64,000 nucleotides of DNA, taken from contig NZ_JALGRO010000004.1 of assembly GCF_022815645.1 (NCBI RefSeq), forward strand, positions 127,436-191,435. The letters run 5' to 3'. Below, one piece after another: positions 8,227-15,600 of this stretch. A model generated the notes under the pieces. The model saw only the letters and a list, made by a program, of their open reading frames with translations, did no database searches and was not told the DNA's origin. The stretch is from Curtobacterium sp. VKM Ac-2922 (GTDB lineage: Bacteria; Actinomycetota; Actinomycetes; Actinomycetales; Microbacteriaceae). The position numbers and the translations under genes are program-made. The stretch's first letter is position 1. Each line of letters begins with the position of its first letter.

Positions 8227-8372
8227 CGAGTGGTCACGACTCCCCGCTCAGGTTCGCCGAGTGGTCACGAACTGTCGCGAGTTCGGCGCCCGATCGACGG
8301 ATTGTGACCACTCGGTATGATCGGCACGGGGTGTCGTGACCACTCGCGAACGACGGACTGTGACCGGTCGAG
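8227..8372. repeat. Palindromic repeat element with four copies of CGAGTGGTCACGA
   Basis: Two direct copies (8227-8239, 8258-8270) and two inverted copies (8303-8314 ending at CA, and 8334-8346 exact) of CGAGTGGTCACGA, plus a diverged inverted end (CTGTGACCGGTCG, about 8358-8370). They can fold into nested stems between two convergent genes. Together with the C-rich tract this fills the 308-base gene-free stretch 8100-8407. The ends match the hairpin at 22-68, suggesting a dispersed family. Confidence 0.75.
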
Positions 8373-8407
8373 CGAGCCGGCAGAGCGCAGAGCGCTGCGC
8401 GTCGGGG

Positions 8408-8764
8408 TCAGCGGTAGCCGCCGTCCTCCAGCCCGGCCTCGACCTCGAAGCGGTTGCGCAGCGGATCCCGACCGGCGACCGCGTAGAGCAGGGGCATGAG
8501 CATGCCGTACCGGCGCCACTGCGTGACGTGCACCCGCTCGTGTCGCAGCACGCGGTCGCCGTCGTTGTCGCGCGTCAGGTACACCGACCCGACACAGGTG
8601 CCGCCACGCCGGAACACCCACCGTGGCAGGCCGGAGCACACGATCAGACCGTCGACGACCCGCACGGGACCGGTCGACAGCGGGACGCCGACCGCGAGCC
8701 CGACCCCGGTGGCGAAGAGCCACCCGAGCCGGGACACGGGGGAGTCGAGGAGCGGGTTCCGCAC
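8408..8764 (-). CDS. Small protein with an HExxH-like motif, unknown function
   Basis: 118 residues from a GTG at 8764. The N-terminal third has a hydrophobic segment (LGWLFATGVGLAVGVPLS) that may be a membrane helix. The middle carries HERVHVTQW, an HExxH-type motif that could bind metal, followed by a conserved-looking RRYGMLMPLLYAVAG and a final ENRFEVEA-like NRFEVEAGLEDGGYR. I do not recognise a named function; similar actinobacterial proteins have been labelled vaguely in databases. It begins two bases after the flavoprotein gene on the same strand, so they are probably cotranscribed. A longer open frame upstream is overlap with that gene and was not used. Confidence 0.7.
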   Translation of the reverse strand: MRNPLLDSPVSRLGWLFATGVGLAVGVPLSTGPVRVVDGLIVCSGLPRWVFRRGGTCVGSVYLTRDNDGDRVLRHERVHVTQWRRYGMLMPLLYAVAGRDPLRNRFEVEAGLEDGGYR

Positions 8765-8766
8765 GG

Positions 8767-10185
8767 CTACTCGGGGCGGCCGTAGGTCTCGAGCAGGCGC
8801 AGCCAGATCTCGTTCATCGTGGGGTACGCGGGGACGGCGTGCCACAGGCGGTAGATCGGGACCTCGGCGACGACGGCGATCGTCGCGGCCTGCAGCATCT
8901 CGGCGACGTCCTGCCCGACGAAGGTCATGCCGACGACGACCTTGCGGTCCTCGTCCACGACCATGTTCGCGCGGCCGACGTACCCGTCCGCCTGCAGTGA
9001 GGCGCCGGCGATGTTGCCGAGCTCGTACTCGACCACGCGCACGTGCAGCCCCTGCTGCCGGGCCTTCGCCGCGGTCAGGCCGACGCTGGCGACCTCGGGG
9101 TCGGTGAAGGTGACCTGCGGTGCGGCGGCGTGGTCGGCCGTGGCGACGTGCGCACCCCACGGCTCGGTGTGCAGCGGCGTGTCCTGGAACCGTGCAGCGA
9201 TCGCCTCGCCGGCGGCGCGGGCCTGGTACTTGCCCTGGTGGGTCAGCAGCACACGGTGGTTCACGTCGCCCACGGCGTACAGCCAGTCGGTGCCCGTGAC
9301 CAGCATGGTGTCGTCGACGTCGAGCCAGTCGCCCGCGGTCAGCCCGACGCTCTCGAGCCCGAGGTCCTTGGTGTGGGCGGCACGCCCGGTCGCGGCGAGC
9401 ACCTCGCTGGTGATCACGGTCGTGCCGTCGTCCAGGGTCGTCGTGACCAGGCCGTGCTCGTCGCGGTCGACGCGCGTGGGGTTGACGCCCAGTCGCACGT
9501 CGATGCCGGACGCGCGCATGGCGTCGGCGACGAGTTCACCGGCGAACGGTTCCATCCCGCCCAGCAGACCGTGGCGAGCGACGATCGTGACCTTCGCGCC
9601 GAGGGAGGCCCAGGCGGTGGCGAGCTCGGTGCCGGCCACCCCGCCACCGATGACCAGCAGGCTCTCGGGGACCGACTTCGCGCTGGTGCCCTCACGGGTG
9701 CCCCACGGCTCGGCCTCCACGAGACCCGGGACGTCTGGCAGCGTGTGCAGCGAGCCGGTCACGACAGCGATCGCGGCACGGGCGGTGTGAGTCGTGGTCT
9801 GTCCGTCGGGACCGGTGACCTGGATGGTCTTCGGTGCGGTGATGCGGGCGTGTCCGCGCAGCAGGGCGATGTCGGCGGACTCGAGCCACGCGACCTGGCC
9901 CGCGTCGTCCCAGTCGCTCGTGAACGACGTCCGGCGGGCCAGCACCGCGGCGGCGTCGAGCTCACCGGTGACCGCCTGCTTCGCTCCGTCGAGCCGCTTC
10001 GCGGCAGCGAGTGCGTGGCCGCTCCGGAGCAGCGCCTTCGAGGGCATGCACGCCCAGTACGAGCACTCACCGCCGACGAGTTCCGCTTCGACGACCGCGA
10101 CCGACAGGCCGCGCTTGTGGGCGTAGTCCGCCACGTTCTCGCCGACTGCGCCGGCGCCGATCACGATGAGGTCGTAGTCCGTCAT
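8767..10185 (-). CDS. FAD-dependent pyridine nucleotide-disulfide oxidoreductase
   Basis: Flavoprotein of the class I disulfide reductase family, 472 residues, the usual length. FAD-binding GAGAVG (10-15), redox disulfide in GGECSYWACMPSK (Cys41 and Cys46), NAD(P)-binding LVIGGGVAGTELA, and the second FAD segment YAVGDVN are all present. At the C-terminus, where lipoamide dehydrogenase and glutathione reductase have the His-Pro-Thr catalytic base, this protein has AYPTMNE, so the base is Tyr. That argues against a true lipoamide dehydrogenase; mercuric-reductase-like relatives of unknown substrate fit better. Start ATG. The 54-base gap before it separates it from the arginase-like gene on the same strand. 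Confidence 0.88.
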   Translation of the reverse strand: MTDYDLIVIGAGAVGENVADYAHKRGLSVAVVEAELVGGECSYWACMPSKALLRSGHALAAAKRLDGAKQAVTGELDAAAVLARRTSFTSDWDDAGQVAWLESADIALLRGHARITAPKTIQVTGPDGQTTTHTARAAIAVVTGSLHTLPDVPGLVEAEPWGTREGTSAKSVPESLLVIGGGVAGTELATAWASLGAKVTIVARHGLLGGMEPFAGELVADAMRASGIDVRLGVNPTRVDRDEHGLVTTTLDDGTTVITSEVLAATGRAAHTKDLGLESVGLTAGDWLDVDDTMLVTGTDWLYAVGDVNHRVLLTHQGKYQARAAGEAIAARFQDTPLHTEPWGAHVATADHAAAPQVTFTDPEVASVGLTAAKARQQGLHVRVVEYELGNIAGASLQADGYVGRANMVVDEDRKVVVGMTFVGQDVAEMLQAATIAVVAEVPIYRLWHAVPAYPTMNEIWLRLLETYGRPE

Positions 10186-10239
10186 GCGCCCGAGCGTACG
10201 CGGACCGGCATGGACCGCGCCGAGCAGCAGTCCGGCGGT

Positions 10240-11061
10240 TCAGGCCACGCGGGACGCGGCGGACAGGGCTCCCACGGCACGGAGGATGACGCCCATGTCG
10301 TCGACGGCGCGGGCCGGGTCGACGGGGGCGAACCCGGTCAGGGCGGCACCGACCAGCCGGCGTCCACGGGTCGCGGCCTGGATGCGCTCGACGAGCGCTG
10401 CGCCGTCGAGCCCGAACGGCACGGGCTCGAGCAGACCGTCGACCTCGGACGGGTCGAGCACGTCCAGGTCGACGTGGACGTACACGGAGTCCGCGCCGGT
10501 GGCCTCGACCGCGGCGGCGATCGCGTCCGGGGTGGCGGCGTCGACGTCGAGGTGGTGGATGCCCGCGCGCTCGACGGCGTTCGTCTCCGCCGGCTCGACG
10601 CCGCGGGTCCCAGCGAGGACGACCGACGAGGCGGGCACCACGGGGAGGCCCGGGAACAGGTCGCTCGCCCGGTCCACCAGGATCCGCAGTGCCGCGGTCT
10701 CGGCTGCGACGGGCTGCGCGCGGTTGAGGGACCGGTAGCCACTCGACCCGGCGATGCGGACGAAGGCGGTCGAGGGTCCGAGGGCGACGCTGCCGCCCAG
10801 GGCACTGGCGCCGTCGCCGCCGATGACCAGGACCGGCTCGGACGCGATCGAGACCTCTTCTGCCACGCGCTCGGCGACCTGCAGCACCGAGGTGTAGCGG
10901 GCGACCGCGGTCTCGAGCCGGTCGCCTGCGCCGGCCGGGACGTCCACCACGGTGGTCGCGGTGCGGGGGAGATCGGCTGCTATCGCGGCGGCGCCGTCGC
11001 CGAGGCGCATCGCACGCGACGACGCCGAACCCTGCCACTGACCGACGACGAGGAACTGCAT
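10240..11061 (-). CDS. Arginase/agmatinase-fold protein with degenerate metal site
   Basis: 273 residues with the ureohydrolase plan: GGDGA (81-85) at the place of GGDHS, and VHVDLDVLDPSEV for the second metal motif DxDxxDP, followed by segments matching the family C-terminus. The DAHxD motif is replaced (RIAGSSGYRSLN), the His of GGDHS is Gly, and the Glu-containing final motif reads ALTGFAPVDP. Arginases need these residues for the binuclear Mn site, so hydrolysis of arginine is unlikely; a binding or regulatory role is my inference. ATG start, alone between the flavoprotein and pspA genes on the same strand. Confidence 0.82.
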   Translation of the reverse strand: MQFLVVGQWQGSASSRAMRLGDGAAAIAADLPRTATTVVDVPAGAGDRLETAVARYTSVLQVAERVAEEVSIASEPVLVIGGDGASALGGSVALGPSTAFVRIAGSSGYRSLNRAQPVAAETAALRILVDRASDLFPGLPVVPASSVVLAGTRGVEPAETNAVERAGIHHLDVDAATPDAIAAAVEATGADSVYVHVDLDVLDPSEVDGLLEPVPFGLDGAALVERIQAATRGRRLVGAALTGFAPVDPARAVDDMGVILRAVGALSAASRVA

Positions 11062-11107
11062 GTCCTCATCTTGTCAGGGTGGGCCCGGCGTCGTCGTGTG
11101 TCGGGGG

Positions 11108-11833
11108 TCAGATCGAGGACGACCCGCCGGACTTCAGGGCAGCGAGTCGCGCTTCGACCTCGGCGTCCTTGCCGACGTCCTCGAGCGACTCGAACTGGGC
11201 GTCGAGGCTCGACGACTGCAGTTCCTGCTGCCCGATGACCTTCGCCTCTTCGCGACGCACCTTCTCCTCGAAGCGGTTCAGGTCGCTCGTCGGGTCGGTG
11301 ATGTCGATGTTGCCGATGGCGTCGTTCACCTTGGACTGGGCCTCGGCGGTCTTCGCGCGCGCGACCAGGCTGTCGCGCTTGGACTTGAGCTGCCCGAGCT
11401 TCTCCTCCATGCCGGCCAGGCCCTGCTTGAGCTTCTCGACCTGCTCGTTCTGGGTGGCGAGCGGCGTGGCGTTGTCCTTGACCTCTTGCTCGGCGGCGAT
11501 CTGCTTGCCCAGGGCGATCTTGGCGAGGTTGTCGAACTTGTCGGCATCGGCCGCCTTGCCCTCGGCGCGGTACTTGTCGGCCGCGGTCGACGCGTTCGCG
11601 GCCTTCTGGCCCCACTCCTGCGCAGCACGGACGTCTTCCTCGTTGTCCTGCTCGAGCAGGCGGAGGTTGCCGATGGTCTGCGCGATGGCGCTCTTGGCGT
11701 CCGCGATGTTGTTCGTGTAGTCGCGCACGAGCTGGTCCAGCATCAGCTGCGGGTCCTCGGCGTTGTCGATGAGCTGGTTGACGTTCGCCCGGACGAGCGA
11801 GGAGATGCGACCGAAGATCGTCTGCTTTGCCAT
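11108..11833 (-). CDS. PspA/IM30 family envelope-stress protein
   Basis: Membrane-associated coiled-coil protein, 241 residues, that protects or remodels the cytoplasmic membrane under stress. The N-terminus (MAKQTIFGRISSLVRANVNQ) is the amphipathic helix, followed by EDPQLMLDQLVRDY typical of the family and long heptad-like helices up to about residue 220. I chose ATG at 11833 because GGAAGGGAA lies just upstream; a further in-frame ATG at 11860 has no such site. It lies 77 bases after the TPM-domain gene on the same strand, a common actinobacterial pairing, and the two probably act together at the membrane. Confidence 0.92.
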   Translation of the reverse strand: MAKQTIFGRISSLVRANVNQLIDNAEDPQLMLDQLVRDYTNNIADAKSAIAQTIGNLRLLEQDNEEDVRAAQEWGQKAANASTAADKYRAEGKAADADKFDNLAKIALGKQIAAEQEVKDNATPLATQNEQVEKLKQGLAGMEEKLGQLKSKRDSLVARAKTAEAQSKVNDAIGNIDITDPTSDLNRFEEKVRREEAKVIGQQELQSSSLDAQFESLEDVGKDAEVEARLAALKSGGSSSI

Positions 11834-11910
11834 TGCGGTTCCCTTCCTGGGGATGGTCATGGTGGTGAGTGCTGTCGTCAGTGGAGTCGTTCGGGGTCAG
11901 GGGCGTCGGG

Positions 11911-13926
11911 TCAGAAGCGACCACCGCCCGAGAAGCCGCCGCCCCCGCCGCCCCCTCCGCCGAAGCCGCCCCCTCCGCCGAAGCCGCCGCCGCCTCCACC
12001 GAAGGAGCCGCCACCGAACGACCCGCCGCGTCCGCCCAGCAGCCCGCCGAGCACGATGCCGGTGACGAGTCCGCCGAGCTGGGCACCGCCGCTGTTGCCC
12101 CCGCCGCCGCCGGGCCAGCCGCCCATGTCGTTGCCGGCTTCGTCCATCGCCGCCGCGGCGTACTGCTCGGCGGCCCGGGCTGCCTGCAGGGCGCGCTGTG
12201 GGTCGGTCGTGGCGAGGTCGACGGCGTCGTCCAGCGCCCGTTCGGCTTCGGACAGCCGCGTGCGGGCGGTCGTCCCGACGGCACCACGGCGCAGGGAGAT
12301 GAACTCCCGTGCCTGGCTGATGCGCGAGCGGGCGTCGCGCAGTGCGGAGTCCAGCGCCCGTTGGGCTCGTTCCTGCTGTTCCTGTGCACCCCGTGCAGAG
12401 GCCAGGGCGGTGTCGATCGCGGTGTTCGCCTTGGTCAGGGCGTCGACCGCGGCGATCGGGTCCGTCGGGTCGAGGCGTTCGCGCAGGACGGTCTCGGCGG
12501 TCGTGACGGCCGAGGCCAGGTCGGGCGTCTGCGCGCGCATCGCCCGCGCGGCGGCGACGTCGCCCTCGATGTCCAGACGCATCGCGTCCACGCGGGCCGA
12601 GGCCTCGCGGAAGGTCGCGTCGGCGCCCGTCGCCGAACCGGTCAGTTGCTGGACCTGTGCCAGTGCGTGCTGACCGTCGCGGACGGCGACGACGGCTTCG
12701 CCCTTGTCGCCGGCGGCGATCGCGGCGTCGGCAGCCTGCGAGCGTTCCGTCGCGAAGGCGAGCACCTGGCGCGCCTGGTCGACGTTGTCCGACACGGTGG
12801 CGAGGGTCCGGCCGCTGTACGACGCGCGGACCTGCTCGAGCGCGGCCGCCGCCTGGTCGACCGACGGCGGTGCGGCCTGCACACTGGACCGCAGCGCGGT
12901 GGCAGCGTCCTCGACCCCGTCCTCGAGCGACCGGAGCTGGTCGAAGGCCTCGGTCTGCTGCTCGATCGCCGCGTGGGCCTGTTCGCAGATCGCGATGATC
13001 TGGTTCGACCAGTCGGCGCGCTGCTGGGGGGAGTCGGGGACCTCGTCGTCGAGCTGCTGCTGGAACGTGAAGGCCTTGCGGACGTTCGCCTTGGCAGCGT
13101 CGACGGTGTCGGCGAACGGCTTGGCCGCGTCGGCGCCGAACTGTGCCGCGGCGAACCCGACCTCTTGTTCGGCGGTGCGGAGTTCGTCGTCGATCGTCAC
13201 CAGGGCGGCCCCGGCGGTGCGCTCGAGGTCGGCGAGCGAGGCTTCCTGGGCCCGGGTGGCCGCGGCGGTGCGACGTTTGTTGCGGGTGCGGATGACGAGC
13301 ACCACCACGACGACGGCGATCACCACGACGAGCAGCAGGATCCACAGCCAGGTCAGGTTCGGCGGGTCCTGCGACGAGGACAGGCCGCCGGCGAACGCGG
13401 TGGCGGCACCGGACCAGTCACCGTTCCGCAGCTGCGGCAGCAGGTCGTCGTTGACGGCGTTCTCGACGTCGGACTTGCTGATCGAGGTGGTGTTGGTCTG
13501 CTGCACGTCGTACGTGCGTGCCTGGGTCGCGATCGACAGCAGGATGCCGTTCGAGTCGATCTGGTTCTGCGACAGCGTGGCAGCGCCCCACGCGGTGTGG
13601 TCGCTCGGGTCCGTGAACGAGTCGACGTACACGACGTAGAGCTGCGTGTTCGTCTTGTCGGCGAGGTCGCTGACCGCGCGTTCGACGCTGCGCTGCTGGG
13701 ACGTGGTGAGGGCGCCGGCGTCGTCGAGCACGTAGGCGCCGTCGAGCTGCACGGGCGCGGTGGCGCTGGCGGCGGTCGCGGGGGCGATCACCAGCAGGGC
13801 GGCGATGACCGCCGCAGCCAGCCGTGCCGCCCAGCGACCGGACGTCGGCCGCCCCGACGTACCCCGCTCGGCGTGGCAGTCCGTGCCCGACCCCCTGGTG
13901 TGCGATCCACGCTGGACCGTTCGCAT
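11911..13926 (-). CDS. TPM-domain membrane protein with coiled-coil region and Gly-rich tail
   Basis: 671 residues. An N-terminal signal or anchor helix (about 33-56) precedes an extracytoplasmic TPM domain (about 57-185; YVLDDAGALT start and NTQLYVVYVDSF core), then a transmembrane helix (about 187-212). A long cytoplasmic alpha-helical region follows (about 215-620; many Ala, Gln, Arg and Asp, coiled-coil-like), and the protein ends in a strongly Gly-rich tail with GGGF/GGGR repeats, as in other TPM proteins. TPM domains occur in membrane repair and stress proteins. Start ATG 13926 is preceded by GGAG; the frame continues upstream but without a ribosome site. Cotranscribed with pspA is likely. 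A TAGACT -10 sits at 14014-14009. Confidence 0.88.
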   Translation of the reverse strand: MRTVQRGSHTRGSGTDCHAERGTSGRPTSGRWAARLAAAVIAALLVIAPATAASATAPVQLDGAYVLDDAGALTTSQQRSVERAVSDLADKTNTQLYVVYVDSFTDPSDHTAWGAATLSQNQIDSNGILLSIATQARTYDVQQTNTTSISKSDVENAVNDDLLPQLRNGDWSGAATAFAGGLSSSQDPPNLTWLWILLLVVVIAVVVVVLVIRTRNKRRTAAATRAQEASLADLERTAGAALVTIDDELRTAEQEVGFAAAQFGADAAKPFADTVDAAKANVRKAFTFQQQLDDEVPDSPQQRADWSNQIIAICEQAHAAIEQQTEAFDQLRSLEDGVEDAATALRSSVQAAPPSVDQAAAALEQVRASYSGRTLATVSDNVDQARQVLAFATERSQAADAAIAAGDKGEAVVAVRDGQHALAQVQQLTGSATGADATFREASARVDAMRLDIEGDVAAARAMRAQTPDLASAVTTAETVLRERLDPTDPIAAVDALTKANTAIDTALASARGAQEQQERAQRALDSALRDARSRISQAREFISLRRGAVGTTARTRLSEAERALDDAVDLATTDPQRALQAARAAEQYAAAAMDEAGNDMGGWPGGGGGNSGGAQLGGLVTGIVLGGLLGGRGGSFGGGSFGGGGGGFGGGGGFGGGGGGGGGFSGGGRF

Positions 13927-14008
13927 CCGTTCTCCGTCCGTCCGGCAGCGCACCCCGTCTGGACCCGTGATTCCCGGGTTCGCCGCGTCGGGAGCGCCGT
14001 CGTTCCGG

Positions 14009-14014
14009 AGTCTA
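14009..14014 (-). promoter_or_regulatory. -10 box TAGACT for the TPM-pspA operon
   Basis: On the minus strand TAGACT reads from 14014 to 14009, 83 bases before the TPM gene start. The same hexamer is seen before argS and the kinase gene. No good -35 is visible, as is common in actinobacteria. Confidence 0.45.
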
Positions 14015-14069
14015 TCCAGGGGGCGCACGGTTCCGGCGGATTCCCCCAGCACCTGTGGAGAGAGCGGCC

Positions 14070-14105
14070 CGGGGGACGGATTCTGTCCCCCGTCGGGAGT
14101 ATGGT
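14070..14105 (+). promoter_or_regulatory. Hairpin and -10 box upstream of the 67-residue protein gene
   Basis: A perfect 8-base stem (14070-14077 with 14085-14092, CGGGGGAC and complement, 7-base loop) lies just before TATGGT (14100-14105), a -10-like box about 37 bases before the ATG at 14143. The palindrome would sit in the -35/-10 region, as an operator might, or simply be a hairpin between divergent genes. Confidence 0.4.
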
Positions 14106-14142
14106 TCGACGTGACCGTTTCGACGACGAAAGGGGTCGACAG

Positions 14143-14346
14143 ATGGAACGAACCATGAACACAGAGGTGGTCCCGCTCGAGGACGGCTTCCACCGGGTGT
14201 CAACGCCCGCCAGCGGTGTGATCGGCTTCGTGCGTGAGCACGATGGTCGGTACGAGGTCCTGCGTGGCCGTGTCCGCCAGGCCACCCGGTCCGAAGGGCT
14301 CTACTCCACGATGAACGTGGCACTGATCGCCCTGACGCACGCGTGA
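14143..14346 (+). CDS. Small conserved-looking protein, unknown function
   Basis: 67 residues, acidic N-terminus, no membrane segment, with the phrase GVIGFVREHDGRYEVLRG in the middle and a hydrophobic C-terminus (YSTMNVALIALTHA). ATG 14143 is supported by AAAGGGG eight bases upstream; another ATG lies four codons later. The compact beta-rich look suggests a small folded domain. It is divergent from the PspA/TPM operon, from which it is separated by 216 bases containing promoter-like boxes for both directions, and ends before a strong hairpin, so it is its own transcription unit. I do not recognise the family. Confidence 0.75.
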   Translation: MERTMNTEVVPLEDGFHRVSTPASGVIGFVREHDGRYEVLRGRVRQATRSEGLYSTMNVALIALTHA

Positions 14347-14375
14347 GACGAGCACCGCACCACGAACGACCCGAC

Positions 14376-14406
14376 CGAGACGCCGCCGGACCCCGGCGGC
14401 GTCTCG
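14376..14406. terminator. Hairpin terminator after the 67-residue protein gene
   Basis: Perfect 14-base inverted repeat, CGAGACGCCGCCGG at 14376-14389 and its complement at 14393-14406, with a 3-base loop. No T-run follows. Confidence 0.75.
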
Positions 14407-14451
14407 TCGTCCACCGGACACACCCGATCGCGCCACCCGTACGCTGACGGC

Positions 14452-15021
14452 ATGGGCGCACCAAGAGCACGGGTCCGCGTCACGCGACGTGGTCCCACCG
14501 CCCAGTCCGACCGGGAGGCCCTCCTCGCCTTCGCCGCGCACGTCACCGGGTCTGACCCGTCGTCCACGATCCTCGGCCGCCGGTGTCCGCACTGCCGCGG
14601 CACCGACCACGGCCGACCCTGGGCCGTCGCGAGCGGACGACCCGTCGGCGTGAGCCTCGCCCGGACCCCCGACGTCCTCGCACTGGCGGTCGCACCGGGA
14701 CCGGTCGGCATCGACATCGAGCGCCGCAGTCGGGTCGTCACCGCACCGCTCGACGTGCAGAGCCCGGGGGAACGCGCCCGGTACGGTGACGACCCCGATG
14801 CCCTCGCCGCGTGCTGGGCCGCCACGGAAGCCGTCCTCAAGCGCGACGGTCGCGGTCTGCGGGTCGAGCCGGCCCTGGTCGACGTCGACCTTCAGGCCGG
14901 GGTCGCGCACCTGGACGGCACCGGGCACCCCATGATGGTCCGCTGGCTCGACGACGACCTGGTGCTGGCGGTCAGCGTCGACGGCCCCGTGGTGGTGGAC
15001 GACGCCCGGGCCCGGTCGTGA
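14452..15021 (+). CDS. 4'-phosphopantetheinyl transferase superfamily protein
   Basis: 189 residues. Enzymes of this family move phosphopantetheine from CoA to a carrier-protein Ser. The Mg-binding motif GIDIE is clear, and the second motif reads WAATEAVLK, where the consensus is W-x-x-K-E-A-x-x-K: the first Lys is Thr, but the Glu and second Lys remain. An RRCPHCRGTDHGRP segment matches the P-loop-side region of Sfp-type enzymes (CxxCGxxxHGRP). The only carrier domain in the window is that of the NRPS at 16941-20870, the probable client. ATG start; its stop overlaps the GNAT gene start (GTGA). Confidence 0.85.
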   Translation: MGAPRARVRVTRRGPTAQSDREALLAFAAHVTGSDPSSTILGRRCPHCRGTDHGRPWAVASGRPVGVSLARTPDVLALAVAPGPVGIDIERRSRVVTAPLDVQSPGERARYGDDPDALAACWAATEAVLKRDGRGLRVEPALVDVDLQAGVAHLDGTGHPMMVRWLDDDLVLAVSVDGPVVVDDARARS

Positions 15022-15527
15022 CCCGCACGCTGCGCGACCTCGACGGTGACGACGTCGCGGCGCTGCAGGAACTGATCGAGTCCGACCCCGCGTACGCGGA
15101 ACACCTCACCGGGTACCCGCCCGGTCCGACCGATGCCCTGTCGGCGCTGGTGGGCGTCCCCGAGGGCTTCGACCCGAGTGGCAAGCGTGGCGTCGGGCTG
15201 TGGGACGGGCCCGTGCTGGTGGCGTTCGCGGACGTGCTGCTCGGGTACCCCGACCTCGATGCGGTGACGATCGGGCTGCTCATGGTGCACCGGTCGCACC
15301 GCGGTCGCGGTGTCGGCAGGGAGCTCCACGCGGGTGTCCTGGAGCGTGTGCGCACCGAGTCCGGGGCCGCGCGCATGCGTGTCGGGGTCGTCGCGACGGT
15401 CGCCGACACCGCCGGGGCGTTCTGGTCGGCGATCGGGTACGCGCCGACCGGCGAGGTCCGTCCGTACCGGTACGACCGACTGACCAGTGAGGTGGCGATC
15501 TGGGAACGGGCCGTCGACCGACGCTGA
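15018..15527 (+). CDS. GNAT family N-acetyltransferase
   Basis: 169 residues, starting at GTG 15018, which overlaps the phosphopantetheinyl transferase stop by 4 bases. The acetyl-CoA pyrophosphate-binding motif is visible as HRGRGVGRELH after a strand that reads VTIGLLMV, and the late GNAT element ending FWSAIGYAPTGE is present. Acceptor substrate unknown: small molecules and protein N-termini or lysines are all possible. Translational coupling to the transferase suggests joint expression, perhaps for modifying the NRPS product, though that is only context. Confidence 0.85.
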   Translation: MTRTLRDLDGDDVAALQELIESDPAYAEHLTGYPPGPTDALSALVGVPEGFDPSGKRGVGLWDGPVLVAFADVLLGYPDLDAVTIGLLMVHRSHRGRGVGRELHAGVLERVRTESGAARMRVGVVATVADTAGAFWSAIGYAPTGEVRPYRYDRLTSEVAIWERAVDRR

Positions 15528-15548
15528 GCACCGCCGAGAGCGATGGGT

Positions 15549-15600
15549 CCGGCCAGGTCCGGGCCGGCCAGGTCCGGTCCGGCCAGCTCCGGTCCGGTCA
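15549..15600. repeat. 15-bp tandem repeat between convergent genes
   Basis: Three copies of CCGGCCAGGTCCGGT-like units start at 15549, 15564 and 15579 with a fourth partial unit ending at the aminopeptidase stop codon. It fills the gap between the GNAT and aminopeptidase 3' ends. Confidence 0.75.

Noticed and set aside
13927-14193. N-terminal extension of the TPM protein to 14193
   Set aside because: The extra 89 residues have no signal-peptide logic; GGAG precedes the ATG at 13926, and the extension overlaps the start of the divergent gene.
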